64,000 bases of DNA from positions 1 through 64,000 of the forward strand of contig JAMYHL010000063.1 of assembly GCA_025531455.1 (NCBI GenBank), given 5' to 3'. The notes below the pieces were generated by a model that saw only the letters and a program-made list of their open reading frames with translations, did not search any database and had not been told where the DNA came from. The translations under genes and the position numbers were made by a program. Position 1 is the first letter of the stretch. Each line of letters starts with the position of its first letter. This DNA is from Apiotrichum sp. Y4204 (taxonomy: Eukaryota; Basidiomycota; Tremellomycetes; Trichosporonales; Trichosporonaceae). Shown here piece after piece: positions 35,657 through 48,396 of the stretch.

Positions 35657-38600
35657 ATGGACAAGTGGGCACCAATAGCCCCGTCGAAGCCCGGGGGCAA
35701 GTCCGGCACCTCGGCCCACGGCGCGGGCGGCATGTTCTCCTCTTTCGGCGCTGTCCTCAAGCCCTCCAAAGCTGGCCCCTCCACCTCGGCAGCTGCGCGG
35801 GCGCGTGCGGGGCGCTCCGGTCCCAGAGTCGGCCGCTGGCCTGAGGATATCATTGTGCGAATTTTGGGATTTCTCCCTGTTCACGACGTACCGGCCTTCG
35901 CAAGAGCGAACCGCGCTTTGGCACGGTTAGCGCGCACTGAAACGACATGGGAAGCACGATGTCGCGAGGTTGGAGTAACAAAACCTGGTGAGCTTGGTCG
36001 GGGCACTCATGCTGCAAATTCTGTGTTGACCAAGCAGACAAAGAAACACCTCGACCTCAATCTCCTGTGGGACCTGGCGTAGGATTAGGATCGCCGCCCA
36101 AACAGAGCGCTGTCCAGTCGCCAGCGGTGTCGCGTAATCCAAGTGGGGCGAAACCGCGAACGTCGTCCTCCAAACGGCGGCCATCCACTAACAAACAGCG
36201 ATTCTCTGTCGATGACGAATTTGGTGACTTTGGAGAGGCGGGGGATGACGCCTTCGAGGACGTAGACTTTGGCGACTTTGCATCGCCAACGGTTGCTCAA
36301 GCCGGGTTCTCGCCGACAAAGAAGCAGGAGAATAACCTGCTCGACTTTGGGAGCATGCCCCTTCCTTCCAAGAATGCCTCTGGGCGACAAACAGGGTTCT
36401 TCGCTCTTGTTCCTTCGTCGCCCATCCCTTCGGCAACATCAACACCAGGAGCGGCAGCTGCGCCGGGACAGTGGTACCACACATACCAGCGCCTGCATCG
36501 TGAACTAGTCCCTCTGTGCATACACCTGCGTTCCTCTCCAAGCCCAAGTACCTCTCTATCTCTCCTGTTTCCACCAGATCCGAAGTCTGGTTTGACCCCT
36601 AGTCTGCAGGAACAAGGCGACCGACTTCTCCAGCTGGTTCGATTCCTCTCGCCAACGTTGCAGCCGCTTCATGACTGGGGATTTCTTCGCCAAGCGCTTC
36701 TTTCCGCTGCCGATCGATTCGACTCAACCTGTCTTGTGGCGTTTGAAGTCGCAGATACGAAGAAGGACGAACAGGGCATGCGTGCAGCCGCTGAGGCGAG
36801 CTGGAAAGTTTGGGAGGCTGGTGGTGGACGGAGAGAGGAGTGGGAGTGCGGAAGAGTGTGGGTTGAGAAGAGGGAGGTGTTTTACGACACGGTGAAGTGG
36901 GATGCCACAGAAAACATCATGTGAGCTGATACTGAAGAGAGGTCAGTAGGGGCAGACATGCTGACATGCGCAGTAAAGTGCCAGCTCCCTCTGGAACAGC
37001 TCTTGTTCGTGAACTCGACTTCACTCCTATGGACGCATTCATGACTCATGTCCTGGAATCCTTCAAACTCGATGCCGAGATGGCGATGCGAGTATTCCCG
37101 CCTGGAGCACGAGTGGTTTACTCGTTCTCGGATCGTGTGGCAATGGACGTCATTGGCGAGTACATCGATACTCTGCTTACTCAGACACGCGTGATGTCGC
37201 CAGAAATGTCTCTGCGAGCGACAGCTGCCACATTCGTCCAGGCATGGAAGCTAGTCGAGACCACTATGGACATGCTCGGTGAAAAGCAAACGGAGACTCC
37301 TCGGACCATGATCGAGAAGAGCGTGTACCAGATGTTCGAGCCTCACATGGACGAATACCTCGACGACGAGACGGAATGGGTACAGAAAACACTGGATGGT
37401 ATTTGCAACGCCTGGGATGCGGAACTTAGTGATACGGCTCGCGAAGCCGGTGTTAACGCGGATCCTATCTCCCATGGATCCAAGCCTAGAACGAACGCGG
37501 AAAAATCGGCTCCTCAATTCCTTACCTCTCAGAATCCCGATCAAGTGAAGCGTAATGTGCTGGCGAGCTTCCGCGACGTCCTGCTACTTCCCGTCACTAT
37601 TGTGCCTCGAACAGTCAACTACGGCGTCAACGCGATCGTTTCAGGCTCTCGGCAAACAGTTTCTGGTCTCTCCATGCTCAATCCGCAAAAATGGGCAGGA
37701 AACCAAAACTCTGAGAAGGGAACCCGCGGGCATATGGTGAATGGCGAAGTCGTCTTTGACCCCACATTGGATATGCCCGAGAGTGTGTTGGATGATGAGA
37801 AGCTCCGTATGGCGCAAAGTGGCGTACTTGAGGAGAAGGACGAGGTTGATGCTCTCGGCACCACAGTCGACCGCCTTGACGTGACCGATCGCTTGGCGGT
37901 ACCTGGTACTCCGACCTCTGAAAAATCCGCCGTCTCCATGCAGGCTGCAACACCAACATCCGCTAATATGGCCGCCTTCGATCGGCTGCAGCTCCTTGTG
38001 TCTCTAGACACGGCGCTAGAACTTATTCACGGCGACCGCGATGCTCTCAAGCGTGCCGAAACGTTTGCAAAGTATCCTGGGAAATGCGGAGAGAAAGTGT
38101 GTGATACGATCCAGGAGATCTTCATTCTTCTCCTCAAAGCTATTAGCGATCGTCACATTGCACCTGGATTCAGAATGTAAGCGGAAAGATGACCCAACTG
38201 GTAACTAACATCAGTGCAACGGAGCAAATGCTCACCTACAAGCCTGCCGAGCACGAGGAAACCTCATCGGTGGCTCCATTGCTGCAGTTCTTCGAGCTTG
38301 TCCACGTTGGTGACACCATCCAGAGTATGACCCAGGTATTCTTTGATAAGGAGGTTGCAACCTACGTGGACAAGACGGATTTCCTGAATCCTGTCATGCG
38401 CGAGAAGAAGCGCTTTGAGAGCGTACTAGACGACGCAGTTGCTGCGGGCTTGAACGCGGGTATTGAAGTATTGATGAACCAGGTAAGTTTTGATTCGCAT
38501 GGTCCGTCTGACATCTTCAAGGTTGAGCACATTATCCTAGTGAAGACAGGTCCTCGAGAATACTACCCTGAACCTGGAGCACCAATGGAGCTTGGCCCTA

Positions 38601-39218
38601 CTGTGGGATGCCAAGAAGCGATAAAGTGTCTCACTACGCATTGTGACCTACTCAAAGGAAGCACAACTAAGGAGGTTTTGGAGGTTTTCTACCAAGAAGT
38701 TGGAATCCGACTGCAGGCGTAAGTACACTGTGGATGGGGAAGAGGTGACTCGTACTGACATACCCAAGCATTCTCCAGCGCCATCTCAAACGCCAGATTA
38801 TCTCGCTCGAGGGCGGTTTCCAGATCATAGCTGACCTGAACGCATATCACGCTTTCGTTCAGAGCCTCAAGCAGCAGAGGATCACTGAAGACTTTGCGAA
38901 CCTCAAGATGCTTGGGCATGTGTTCATTGTTTCGGATGCCAAGGATCTGGCCCAGATTGTGCGCGACGTTACTCGTTATGGTGGGACTTTTACTCCTGAA
39001 GAGTGAGTCCAAGCAATCAGGGATCCTGTTGTAAACGCTTTTTGTTGTTACTGACTACAGTATTTACGAATTTATCCAACGGCGCTCGGACTGGAAGAAG
39101 ATCGAGAAGACGGTAGACAAGGTGCGTTTTATCGCCATTCACGCGCTCTCAATCAAAACTGATTCTCTTTCAGGCCATGTACGCGCTCAGCGTTCGCGAG
39201 GACTGTGTGATCATGTAG
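35657..39218 (+). CDS. RCY1: Recyclin-1-like F-box / exocyst-like protein
   Basis: The start at 35657 (MDKWAPIAPSKPGGKSG) leads to an F-box, GRWPEDIIVRILGFLPVHDV, at residues ~60-105. Exon 1 ends in TKPG at about 35,989 and a ~50-nt intron joins it to KETPRPQSPVGPG. An acidic DEFGDFGEAGDD repeat region follows. A long helical part resembles Sec10 of the exocyst (exons about 36,070-36,920, 36,973-38,178 and onward). The last exons give FIQRRSDWKKIEKTVDKAM and a terminal CVIM at 39204-39215, a textbook CAAX prenylation box of the kind found on yeast Rcy1. Recyclin links Skp1 to endocytic membranes and is needed to recycle proteins such as SNAREs from endosomes to the plasma membrane. The F-box, the Sec10-like body and the CAAX box together make the call firm. 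Confidence 0.9.
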
Positions 39219-40849
39219 AAGATACTCGAGATATTCATCTCCTAGTTAGACGATACCCTGCAGCCCACTCAATGTCAGCTCTGGACCATGTCAGCTCTGG
39301 ACCCAACATGCATCATTGCCTGGTGATCTCAAAGATGTGATGTCATTTTATCTTATCAGGACAGAGTGTCTCCCTCCTTGATGAGCTTCTGCCGTTCGTG
39401 CTTGACGTAAAGGCTGCGTCAAATTTCTCCGAATTTCTCCCATCTCCCTGTCCAGTCGTACAACCTATGGCCCTGTGTGCGGCCCGCCCGGCCGGCTGAG
39501 GGCCTCAGAGCTGAGCGCCTTAGGCCGCTGCCGCTGGCCGCTGGCATGCTGCTCAACAACCCCTCCCCTCTAAACTTTTTGGTGCTCGATAATCGATGAC
39601 AGTAGTTCACTCACAGTAGATTCTGCTATCGAAATTTTTCCTTCTTCTCTATTCCTCATCGGTCTTTGGACACACGGGACACGGGACACGGTACACGGTG
39701 TGCACCTCGGTACCTAGGTGCTGTGCAAGGTGCCAGGCGCGACAAGGCTAGACAGCGCTAGATCAGCTAGATCAGGGGAGTCGCGGCCCGGATTTGGGAC
39801 TGCAACCGAATCTACTGAAGTAGCTTTTGAGTACCACACGAGTAAGAAGGAATGGCACAGGAATGTGCTCTCAATTCTCTCCGGGCATTACAAAATTCCG
39901 ATTATACTTCTACCCAGGTGGTTGCGCAAAAGAGGGAATCTCTTGACCCTTTTCTAATGCACCTAGAAGATACTACTGTAATCAATGTGTTTCAAATAGC
40001 GGCATCCACATACCGCAAGTGGAATGACTGACCAGATAGCGGACGGCCAAGCGGGGTACTGCGTACTGCGTGCTGTGCTCCGTAGCTGGGTGTGCTGCGT
40101 ACCGCATGTACAGTACTCTGGCAGAGCGCTGAGCAGCGCGGGCGCAGGCAGATGTGCAGAGAGGCAGTTGTGCAGCTGTGGTGCGGTGCACATGAGCCGC
40201 GAACTTCACCTGAGCTCCTGAGCACCTGGTACTCACTAGCTCTTTACCTGGTGCATGCACCAGGGGCCTGGATCGGGTGACGGATCAGGATCTGAGGCTG
40301 GAAGACACAAGGCCATATGGCCATCTGAGTATCTGAGTAGCCACCTGCAGATGTGCAGAGCGCGCAGAGCACAGAGAGGCCAGATCGACCAGAGGGGCTG
40401 GCTGAAATTGAGTTGTAAAGGGGGACCGGTGGAAACAGGTCACAAATTCACTACCCACTACTCCACACCCATCTAAATATACAACAAACCATTTATATAA
40501 CATCAAAAGCCATCTGGCCATTGCCGCCCAGTGATGGGCGAAAGCCGCTCACTTCTCTATACTTGCTCTCGAGTCTTTTTCTCATTCTCATCCTCATTCT
40601 CATAAACCTCACACACTCATCCTCTCACACACACAACCTGTACACCATCGCCCATCCTTGCCAACAGGGTGACCAAACACACCCAGCATCTCCCTAGACG
40701 CTCCCCATCTTACATCTACACACACCCACTAGAGCAAAGACACTTGTCCTCCGACAACAACACAGGCCTCCACTTTTTTAGACATCCGACCGCATCGCCC
40801 ATCGCGCACTTCTTTACGATACGATCACAGCCACCGCACCCCTGCCGCA
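39219..40849. promoter_or_regulatory. Long intergenic region upstream of the Zn2Cys6 factor
   Basis: 1.6 kb. It contains RCY1 3' sequence, a short direct repeat of ACACGGG (39,669-39,700), GCCGCTGGCC words (39,525-39,545), GTGCAG/GCGCAG-rich stretches (40,040-40,160), GGCCATATGGCC (40,311-40,322) and a CA-rich leader (40,590-40,850). No gene was recognised. The leader just before the ATG looks like a long CT/CA-rich 5' untranslated region. Confidence 0.5.
39669..39700 (+). repeat. Short tandem repeat, (A)CACGG unit
   Basis: Four imperfect copies of GGGACAC / GGTACAC in a row. Non-coding. Confidence 0.6.
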
Positions 40850-43800
40850 ATGAAGGGCCCTGACCCCGGCAGCAACGGGGGAGGCGTACAGGCCGCTGAT
40901 GGCACCTACCCTCCACCCAGGCAGTCCCACGACGATGCCGAGCAGAAGGAGAAGGCCAAGCGCGGATATCGAGCATGGTGAGTCCTGGTACAAGAGAGTG
41001 TGTCTCTTGCGTGTTCAGTTTGCATGCCGGATCCCACGGCCGCTGGCCATCTGCGCAACAAATGTGGGCGAGTGGAAAACGCTGCTGTTGCCCAATCCAT
41101 TCATCATGCGTTTGGGCCAGCGGACGGGTCAACACTGGTACCTTCTCCAGTAGGCCACTGCATGTTGCGTTCACCACGCACGCCGCTCAAACTTTCAGAG
41201 CCACATGGATCACTGCCTGAATCGTGCTGACATCCCAGCTTGCATTGCCGGGCACGGAAAGCCAAATGCGACCTGGTGAGCTCAATTGTCGATCATGAGA
41301 AGGCGACAGGGAATGTTTGGCGCCTTGAATTGAACGGAAGGCTATTGCAGGCAAGCATGCCTCTGACTGCCTCGACCCTCTGACCGCCTCGACCATTTTT
41401 TTTTTCTTTTCTTTTTTCTTTTCTTTTCTTTTTTCTGGCGCAAACATGGCCTCTCGCCCATCCTGCCTTGACAGAGATTGTTGGAGTATGCTGACACTAT
41501 TCTGTGAACATCTACCTTGGTACTCGACTTGCCCATTGCCTCATCATATCTGATTCCATCATCAGGGAGACATTGATGCACCATCCAAGCCGCCGTGCTC
41601 GCGGTGCAAACGAGAATCACGGGACTGCGTGTTTGCACCAAGTCGAAGGGGCGGAAATAACAAACGAAAGCATGGCGGATCTGTCGATGGGTCGCTGGAG
41701 GTTTATCCCAATCCCTCGGCAGGTGGATCTTCGGCAGTGGTCTCCTCCGGAGGTCAATACCCACATCCCAGTGCATCGCAGTGCTCGACGCATGTCGACG
41801 TGCTCAATCCATCACCACAGGCTGGAGATTACTCCTTGTTCAACCATCCATCCGCATCATCGGCAGAGTTGAATCCCAGCACAGGCCATGGACCCTCTCC
41901 AGCTGCGGGGTCCAGCGTACCTGGATCTGCTTCTCATGGATCACACTCTCAGTCTCAACATCCACATACCCACGAGAAACGTAGACGACTACATCTCAAC
42001 CCACTGAACCCCCCGCACAAATCAGATCCTTCCAGCATTGTGGTCGCGGATGTCCAGAATGAGAGTGACGCGCTTCATATTCTTGCTCTCGCTTCAGCAG
42101 GTCGTCCTTCGAGCTCCGATGGTGCAGGTCGGTCGAGTGCACACAACGCCGCAAAGGGTAACGGCGATAAAGCGAGCCCGAACCGCGCGGCCGCAACATT
42201 GCAGGAGTTTGCGCTCGTCAAACTCGGAATTCTTGATGGAGATCAAGTGATCGAGCTAATGAATGCCTTTTTTAGGTTTCATCACCATATGTTTGTGAGT
42301 GGCATGAGTGGCATGATCGTTTTTGGACAACAGCTCACCTCACCTAGCCCATGGTACCTGCCGACCGCATTCCCCACACCCCAGTTCAGATTGCTGAGTT
42401 TGCCCGTGACGAACGATACTTTGTCACTGCCATCATCATTATTGCGTCCCGAAGCCAGCGTGCGCCTCACATGCGAGAAATCCACGACCGATCGTGGCAG
42501 GTGATGCGCGGTTGGATTTCGGACATCATGTGCCTGGGCGCTCCCCCGACGGTTGGTCTTGTGGAGGCCCTCCTATTACTTGCTGAGAACCTCCCGCGTG
42601 ATCCTCCAAGGGACTCATCGCGAACACGTTCTGGTACACCTGATCCCTCGTTCGCACAGGGTTTCGGCGAGGAAGTTCATGGGGCCGAGAACAACCAGGC
42701 TTGGTCGCTCATAGGTGTCGCTATCCGCTGCGCCTACTCGCTTGGCATTGATAAACTCGCTTTCAAACTTCTCCGCGAAGTAGACCGGACTTACGAAGTA
42801 GAGAGAGCGCGACTGGCATGGACGTATTGTTACCTATTTGACCGGCAGTGAGTACCTGACGTCCGTGAAGTTTCCATTGCTCACCAACAGTGTTTCCCTT
42901 CGCCTGGGCCGTGCATTCTGGTCTCGCGGTCCTGCAATCTGTTTCCAAGGCTTTTCTGCTTCCGCACAGACCGGCCCACCAGCTGCGCCTGGGAACTTCC
43001 CGTTCTTGCGAGAAATCCGTCCTCCAGAGGGGGCACCTTCCAACTACCCGGCTCAAGAGGATTTGGCTTCTCTCGTCCAAACATATCTGGAGCTCACACA
43101 GCTCATGTCAAATGCGCATGACGTGTTATATCCCAATCCAGCGCGCACACGGGCTCTCGTGCTGTATGGAGAGTACTTCAAATACATTGACGAACTGGCG
43201 CGATCGTTGGACGGGTTCAAGGCGTTATGGCGCGAGAAGAGATGGAAACTCTTCCCTCTTACGGATACTGTGTGGGCCATGTTCTACTACACACAGCTGT
43301 ATATTTGCGCCTTCAGTTTCGTGAGCTCACAGGTAGTGGATAAAACTGATGGCCTCCACAGCAAGCTCACGTGGAACGAGCGGCAGCCCGTGCTGAGGAG
43401 GAGTATCGTGAGAACCCTTCTGCTCCCCGGCCAGCGATATCTCTTTTCCCGCGAGGTGCGGCAGCATCACCTGATGCTCGGTATATCTTCCAGTCGATTG
43501 ATGCGGCTAGACAGCTGCTCACCATATGCGTGGACTCTCTCCATCCCGGTGGTGCGCTGCCCTACCTACCAAACCGCTTCCTCTTGTGGTTCACATATGC
43601 AGCAATCGTGCTCCTTAAAGCACTTTATTCCGGTGCTATGTTGAGAGCCGACCACGCAGAGTAAGTGTTGCACAGCGCATCTAGAGTGGAACCTCTCTCA
43701 CATTCAGGACCTACAAACTCATTGATCGGCTGTGCGAAGCATTCTCAGACCCGTCTCTCGACGCTGATCACCCGGCCATACGCTACGGCCTTCAGCTTGA

Positions 43801-44320
43801 GGGATTGCGGGCAAAGCTGGCTGGCATTGCTACTTCCGCAAACTCACCGACTGGTGGAGGCACCGTTCCTCTCCCTCCCACCGACGAGCCTGTCCATCAG
43901 TCGGCGCACGATCAGATTCAGGATCAAAAGGAGGGGCTCCGTGATCGTCGGGAGAGCCACTCGCGGGACAATTCCGAGCTGTGGTCGCTTCCAGCTCCTA
44001 CGGCGCCATCTAGCGCCCCGCTCTCTTTCCCGTACGGAACCCCGGGATACGCTCATGGCTTTGTGGCGCCGCCGCATGAGCAGCCGCTGTCTGAAATCAG
44101 CAGTCTCCAGATAGGCGTCGAGCAGAACTTGGGTTTCGCGACGCTGGAAGACTGGTTCCCCGCCCAAAATAACAATGGTGGAAGCATCAGCGGAATAGGA
44201 AGCGTCAATGGAGCTGCGGGAGTTGGCCCCGCTGGTAATCCATTTGAAGCTCTCGACCTGTCCGACTTTTGGATGAAGGTGGGACCAGGAGAAGCACAAG
44301 GTGGCTTTCCATTCCGATAG
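40850..44320 (+). CDS. Zn2Cys6 fungal-specific transcription factor
   Basis: The ATG is at 40850 (MKGPDPGSNGGGVQ). Exon 1 (40850-40977) ends within a Cys codon. A 37-nt exon 2 (41239-41275) adds LHCRARKAKCDL, and exon 3 (from 41566) adds GDIDAPSKPPCSRCKRES. Together they form the binuclear zinc cluster CX2CX6CX12CX2CX6C. The two introns that isolate this mini-exon are 261 and 290 nt, unusually long here, and the second holds a 39-nt T/C tract. A disordered Ser/His-rich spacer follows. The helical fungal transcription-factor homology domain comes next (HHHMFPMVPADRIPHTP; AWSLIGVAIRCAYSLGID; ARLAWTYCYLFDRQ), then a Gly/Asn-rich acidic tail likely to activate transcription. The TAG is at 44318-44320. 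The domain order resembles amino-acid or carbon regulators such as Aro80, but the target pathway cannot be told from sequence. Confidence 0.88.
41396..41434 (+). repeat. T-rich CTTTT tract inside intron
   Basis: 39 bases of T interrupted by single C, within the second intron of the Zn2Cys6 gene. It could act as an intronic polypyrimidine signal. Confidence 0.8.
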
Positions 44321-44552
44321 CGGAAGTGGCAAAGGGGACGACAAACTTTCCCTTGGAAGCCTTGCAGCAACATTGTAGCACGTAAACCAATTAGGGGTAT
44401 CTCTCCCAGCAGGGGGAGACTCCCTGTTCCTCACTGCACGAGCGCAGTGGAACTATTATGCGGTGACATATGTGGCATATCTTGGTTTGTATATGTAAAT
44501 GTACGATTTTGGGAAATCACGGACTCTATCAATCTCTACTGCCGTTTATCTA
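44321..44552. other. Convergent intergenic spacer
   Basis: 232 bases between the tail-to-tail Zn2Cys6 and YggS genes. It should hold two polyadenylation regions. Nothing else was recognised. Confidence 0.5.
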
Positions 44553-45713
<1,161 letters not shown>

Positions 45714-48396
45714 GAGCGAGTAAGAGTGGGTGGACTGGAAGAGACAGCACGTTTGTTAAATGTGCGGTCTTGTGTGACAAGTTGAGGAACAACAACTGGC
45801 GAGGAGAGGGGCGGCAGAATCCGGGGGTGGGGGAAGTGAGACGAGTCTGGGGAGAGTGGAGGTATGAGGAGGGCAGGGGGGTTGAATCACGTGAGATGAT
45901 CGCAAGGGGGGATCACAGAAAAGTCACAGCTGGCAGCTGGCAGCTCTGGGTACTTTGGGTTCTCAGGTCCCCTTTCCCTGGACCTTCTGGCCCCTGTGGC
46001 TCTCTCCTCCCTCCTGGGACGCCTGCTTGTGGCTCCTGGGGTCTTGTTCAAAACCTGTTCGTCAGGGCTCAGGTCCGTTGGGCCCTGCCTGTCTGTCCTC
46101 CCCAGATGATAGAATCAGATCTCTCAGGGACACTGTCGGAAAAAAGCTCATTAGAAAAACATGCCTAACTGCTAATGAGAACCCGCCGCTCCCACTCACA
46201 TCCGTCCTATACCCCACAGTTGTAATGATTTTCCGAAGATCATCAACAATATGCTAATCACGAGATCATCGGGTCGATCAGGACACCACACTACCGGGAT
46301 CCCGCAGATCGTCTGCTTCTCGACCGATCCATCAAGGTTAATTCTAATCCAAATGCCATTTTGAGTTTGACGCCATGCAGTACACTGTACTGTATTTGCC
46401 AGCCCGAGATTGTTAAGCTAGGGTTTTCTAATCTCCTCCTCTTTCTCTTTCTGATCCATTCTAATCCGGCTTTGGCTCATTTTACCTGGCCCCGCACATA
46501 CCAAATCATTCTTTTCTTTCCCTTTCCCTTTTTTATTTTTTTATTCATTTTTTTCGTTTTTCCTTCCTCCTGCTGGCTGTACTTTTCCTGGCTGATATTT
46601 TTGTCGCCGCCGAAAAGTCCCCCCCCCTTACCAGATGCAGCCTCTACAGCAGTGCTGTGGCACCTTGTCTCTGCTTCGTCCGTCCCTGGCCGAGCCCTTG
46701 CCTCCCCCCCCCCACCCCCCCGCTCATCCATTCCCCCTCTCCCCTCTCTCTTCCCTTTTCCTGTCCCACCTGGCTTTCCCCCTCATCGTCGCCCCTCCCA
46801 TCCACTCCCTTTGCCTCCCCTCTCCCATTCCCCCGGCGCCTCCCCCCCTCATCACCACCACTCCCCCTTCTCCCATCATCACTCATCCCTTTGACACCGT
46901 CTCTGGACGAGGTACACATACCTCCCCCACATACACACCAACATCTCCGACATCGCAACATCCCGGTCAGCCCTGGCATCTTTCCTGTCTTGGCTTCTTC
47001 CCCACCACATTGTCATCGGCAACCTCACCAATTTGACATCACATCGCCTGCTGTTCGTGGTCCTCTCGCCATTGCACAAGCCTTGCCTCTCCCTCGTCGC
47101 GCTTGCTTCCCCGCGTTAACACTTCGCCGTCTCTCTTGTTATCCATCGTGCTCGCCACACTTTCACCACCGCCGCTGTCGCCCTGTCTCTTGAGTTCTGA
47201 GAGCGTGTCTTGTCATATTCCTTCCCCACGCGATCCAGCGGCGCGGCCTCAGCGTCCGGTGCGCATTCTCGTCCTCGTTCTCTCGAGTCATCCGCCGCCA
47301 TTCCTGACAAATCAACGCGTCTACGACTCTTCCTCTTCCAAGCGAACGACAGTCCCAGACTCGTCGCATTTAGCATTTCTGGCACAAAGCTCAGCTCTGG
47401 CAACCCCATCCACTTTTTGGGTTGAGCGCTGTCCGCTCTCCCTCGTGCTAACCATCCTATTCGCTGGGCCCCCCTTCGATAAATCTGGTGGTTGTCTCGC
47501 CTGGGTAGCGATCAAAGCCCACACCCACAACACACACCCCGGGCCACACTCATCCTTCTTTGAATCTCCAAAGAAACAAAAGGGCGTGTACACGACGACG
47601 ACGACGACAGTACACACTGCTGCCGACTGCCCACACTCTCCAGTCAACGTTTAAAGCTGGCCACTTGCACTGTTGCTCGTCCTCTTGTTCTCTCGTGCTC
47701 AATCTCGCGACGCACGCCCCACGCCCATCCGCACACCCCCCGCCTTTTGTACCCTTCACTCCCTGGCGCATCGACATCGTACATTGCATCGTACACATCG
47801 CACATATTCATCCACATCCACATACACAGAGTGTCCCTCGCCATCCATCATCAGCCTTCCCCTCATTCTACACCTTTCTTTTTTCATCCACCTCTCAACC
47901 ACTTTGCATACCACATTCAAGTGATCGACCATAGACGACGACCACAAGCAGCTTCAGCAGCAGCAATCACAGGCCATCGATCGTCGGATAATCGCAGTTT
48001 TCAGTGTCACACTCCACACTCTTCCCTCTGACGACCGCACGAGCCTCTTCTGCACTCCATCTTTCGGAAGCTACAGACTGCGAAGGTCGCCTTCACTCTA
48101 CTATCAGTCACTTTGCACTACATCACTTGAAACGTGCCGTTCACCTTCAACATCGCCATCGCCGCCATCCCCCATCGAACGCCCGGCATCTCGGACATTG
48201 AGTCTTTCCATTCCTCTTCCAGTGGTCCACGCCAGTCGTTGCGCCACCCGGATCGAGCCTCTGGTTCTTGCCCCTGGATTCATCCAATCAACCATTGTTG
48301 AAAACATCATCCCGACCTAGGCCGCTTCTCCTCCTATTGCTATCTCGCCGCTGTTAGTCCCCGAGCCTCACCGCCATCGCGGCCCCGTCCGCTACC
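45714..48396. promoter_or_regulatory. Long divergent promoter and pyrimidine-rich leader of the SWI1-like gene
   Basis: 2.7 kb between outward-reading genes. From about 46,430 to 48,396 the + strand is strongly C/T-rich, with C runs near 46,704-46,722 and a CGA repeat at 47,592-47,608. It contains many short ATG frames, the longest low-complexity Pro/Ser-rich (46,657-47,193). I read this as a long 5' untranslated leader, possibly with introns, and promoter of the downstream gene. The part nearest YggS is purine-rich. A CAGTACACTGTACTGTA imperfect palindrome lies at 46,377-46,394. Confidence 0.55.

Noticed and set aside
36637..36655. tRNA B-box-like GGTTCGATTCC
   Set aside because: It lies inside the RCY1 coding exon, and no A box or cloverleaf stem could be found around it.
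46657..47193. 178-residue Pro/Ser-rich frame upstream of the SWI1-like gene
   Set aside because: Pure low complexity caused by C/T-rich DNA. Other frames of the same region are also open, so it is probably untranslated leader.
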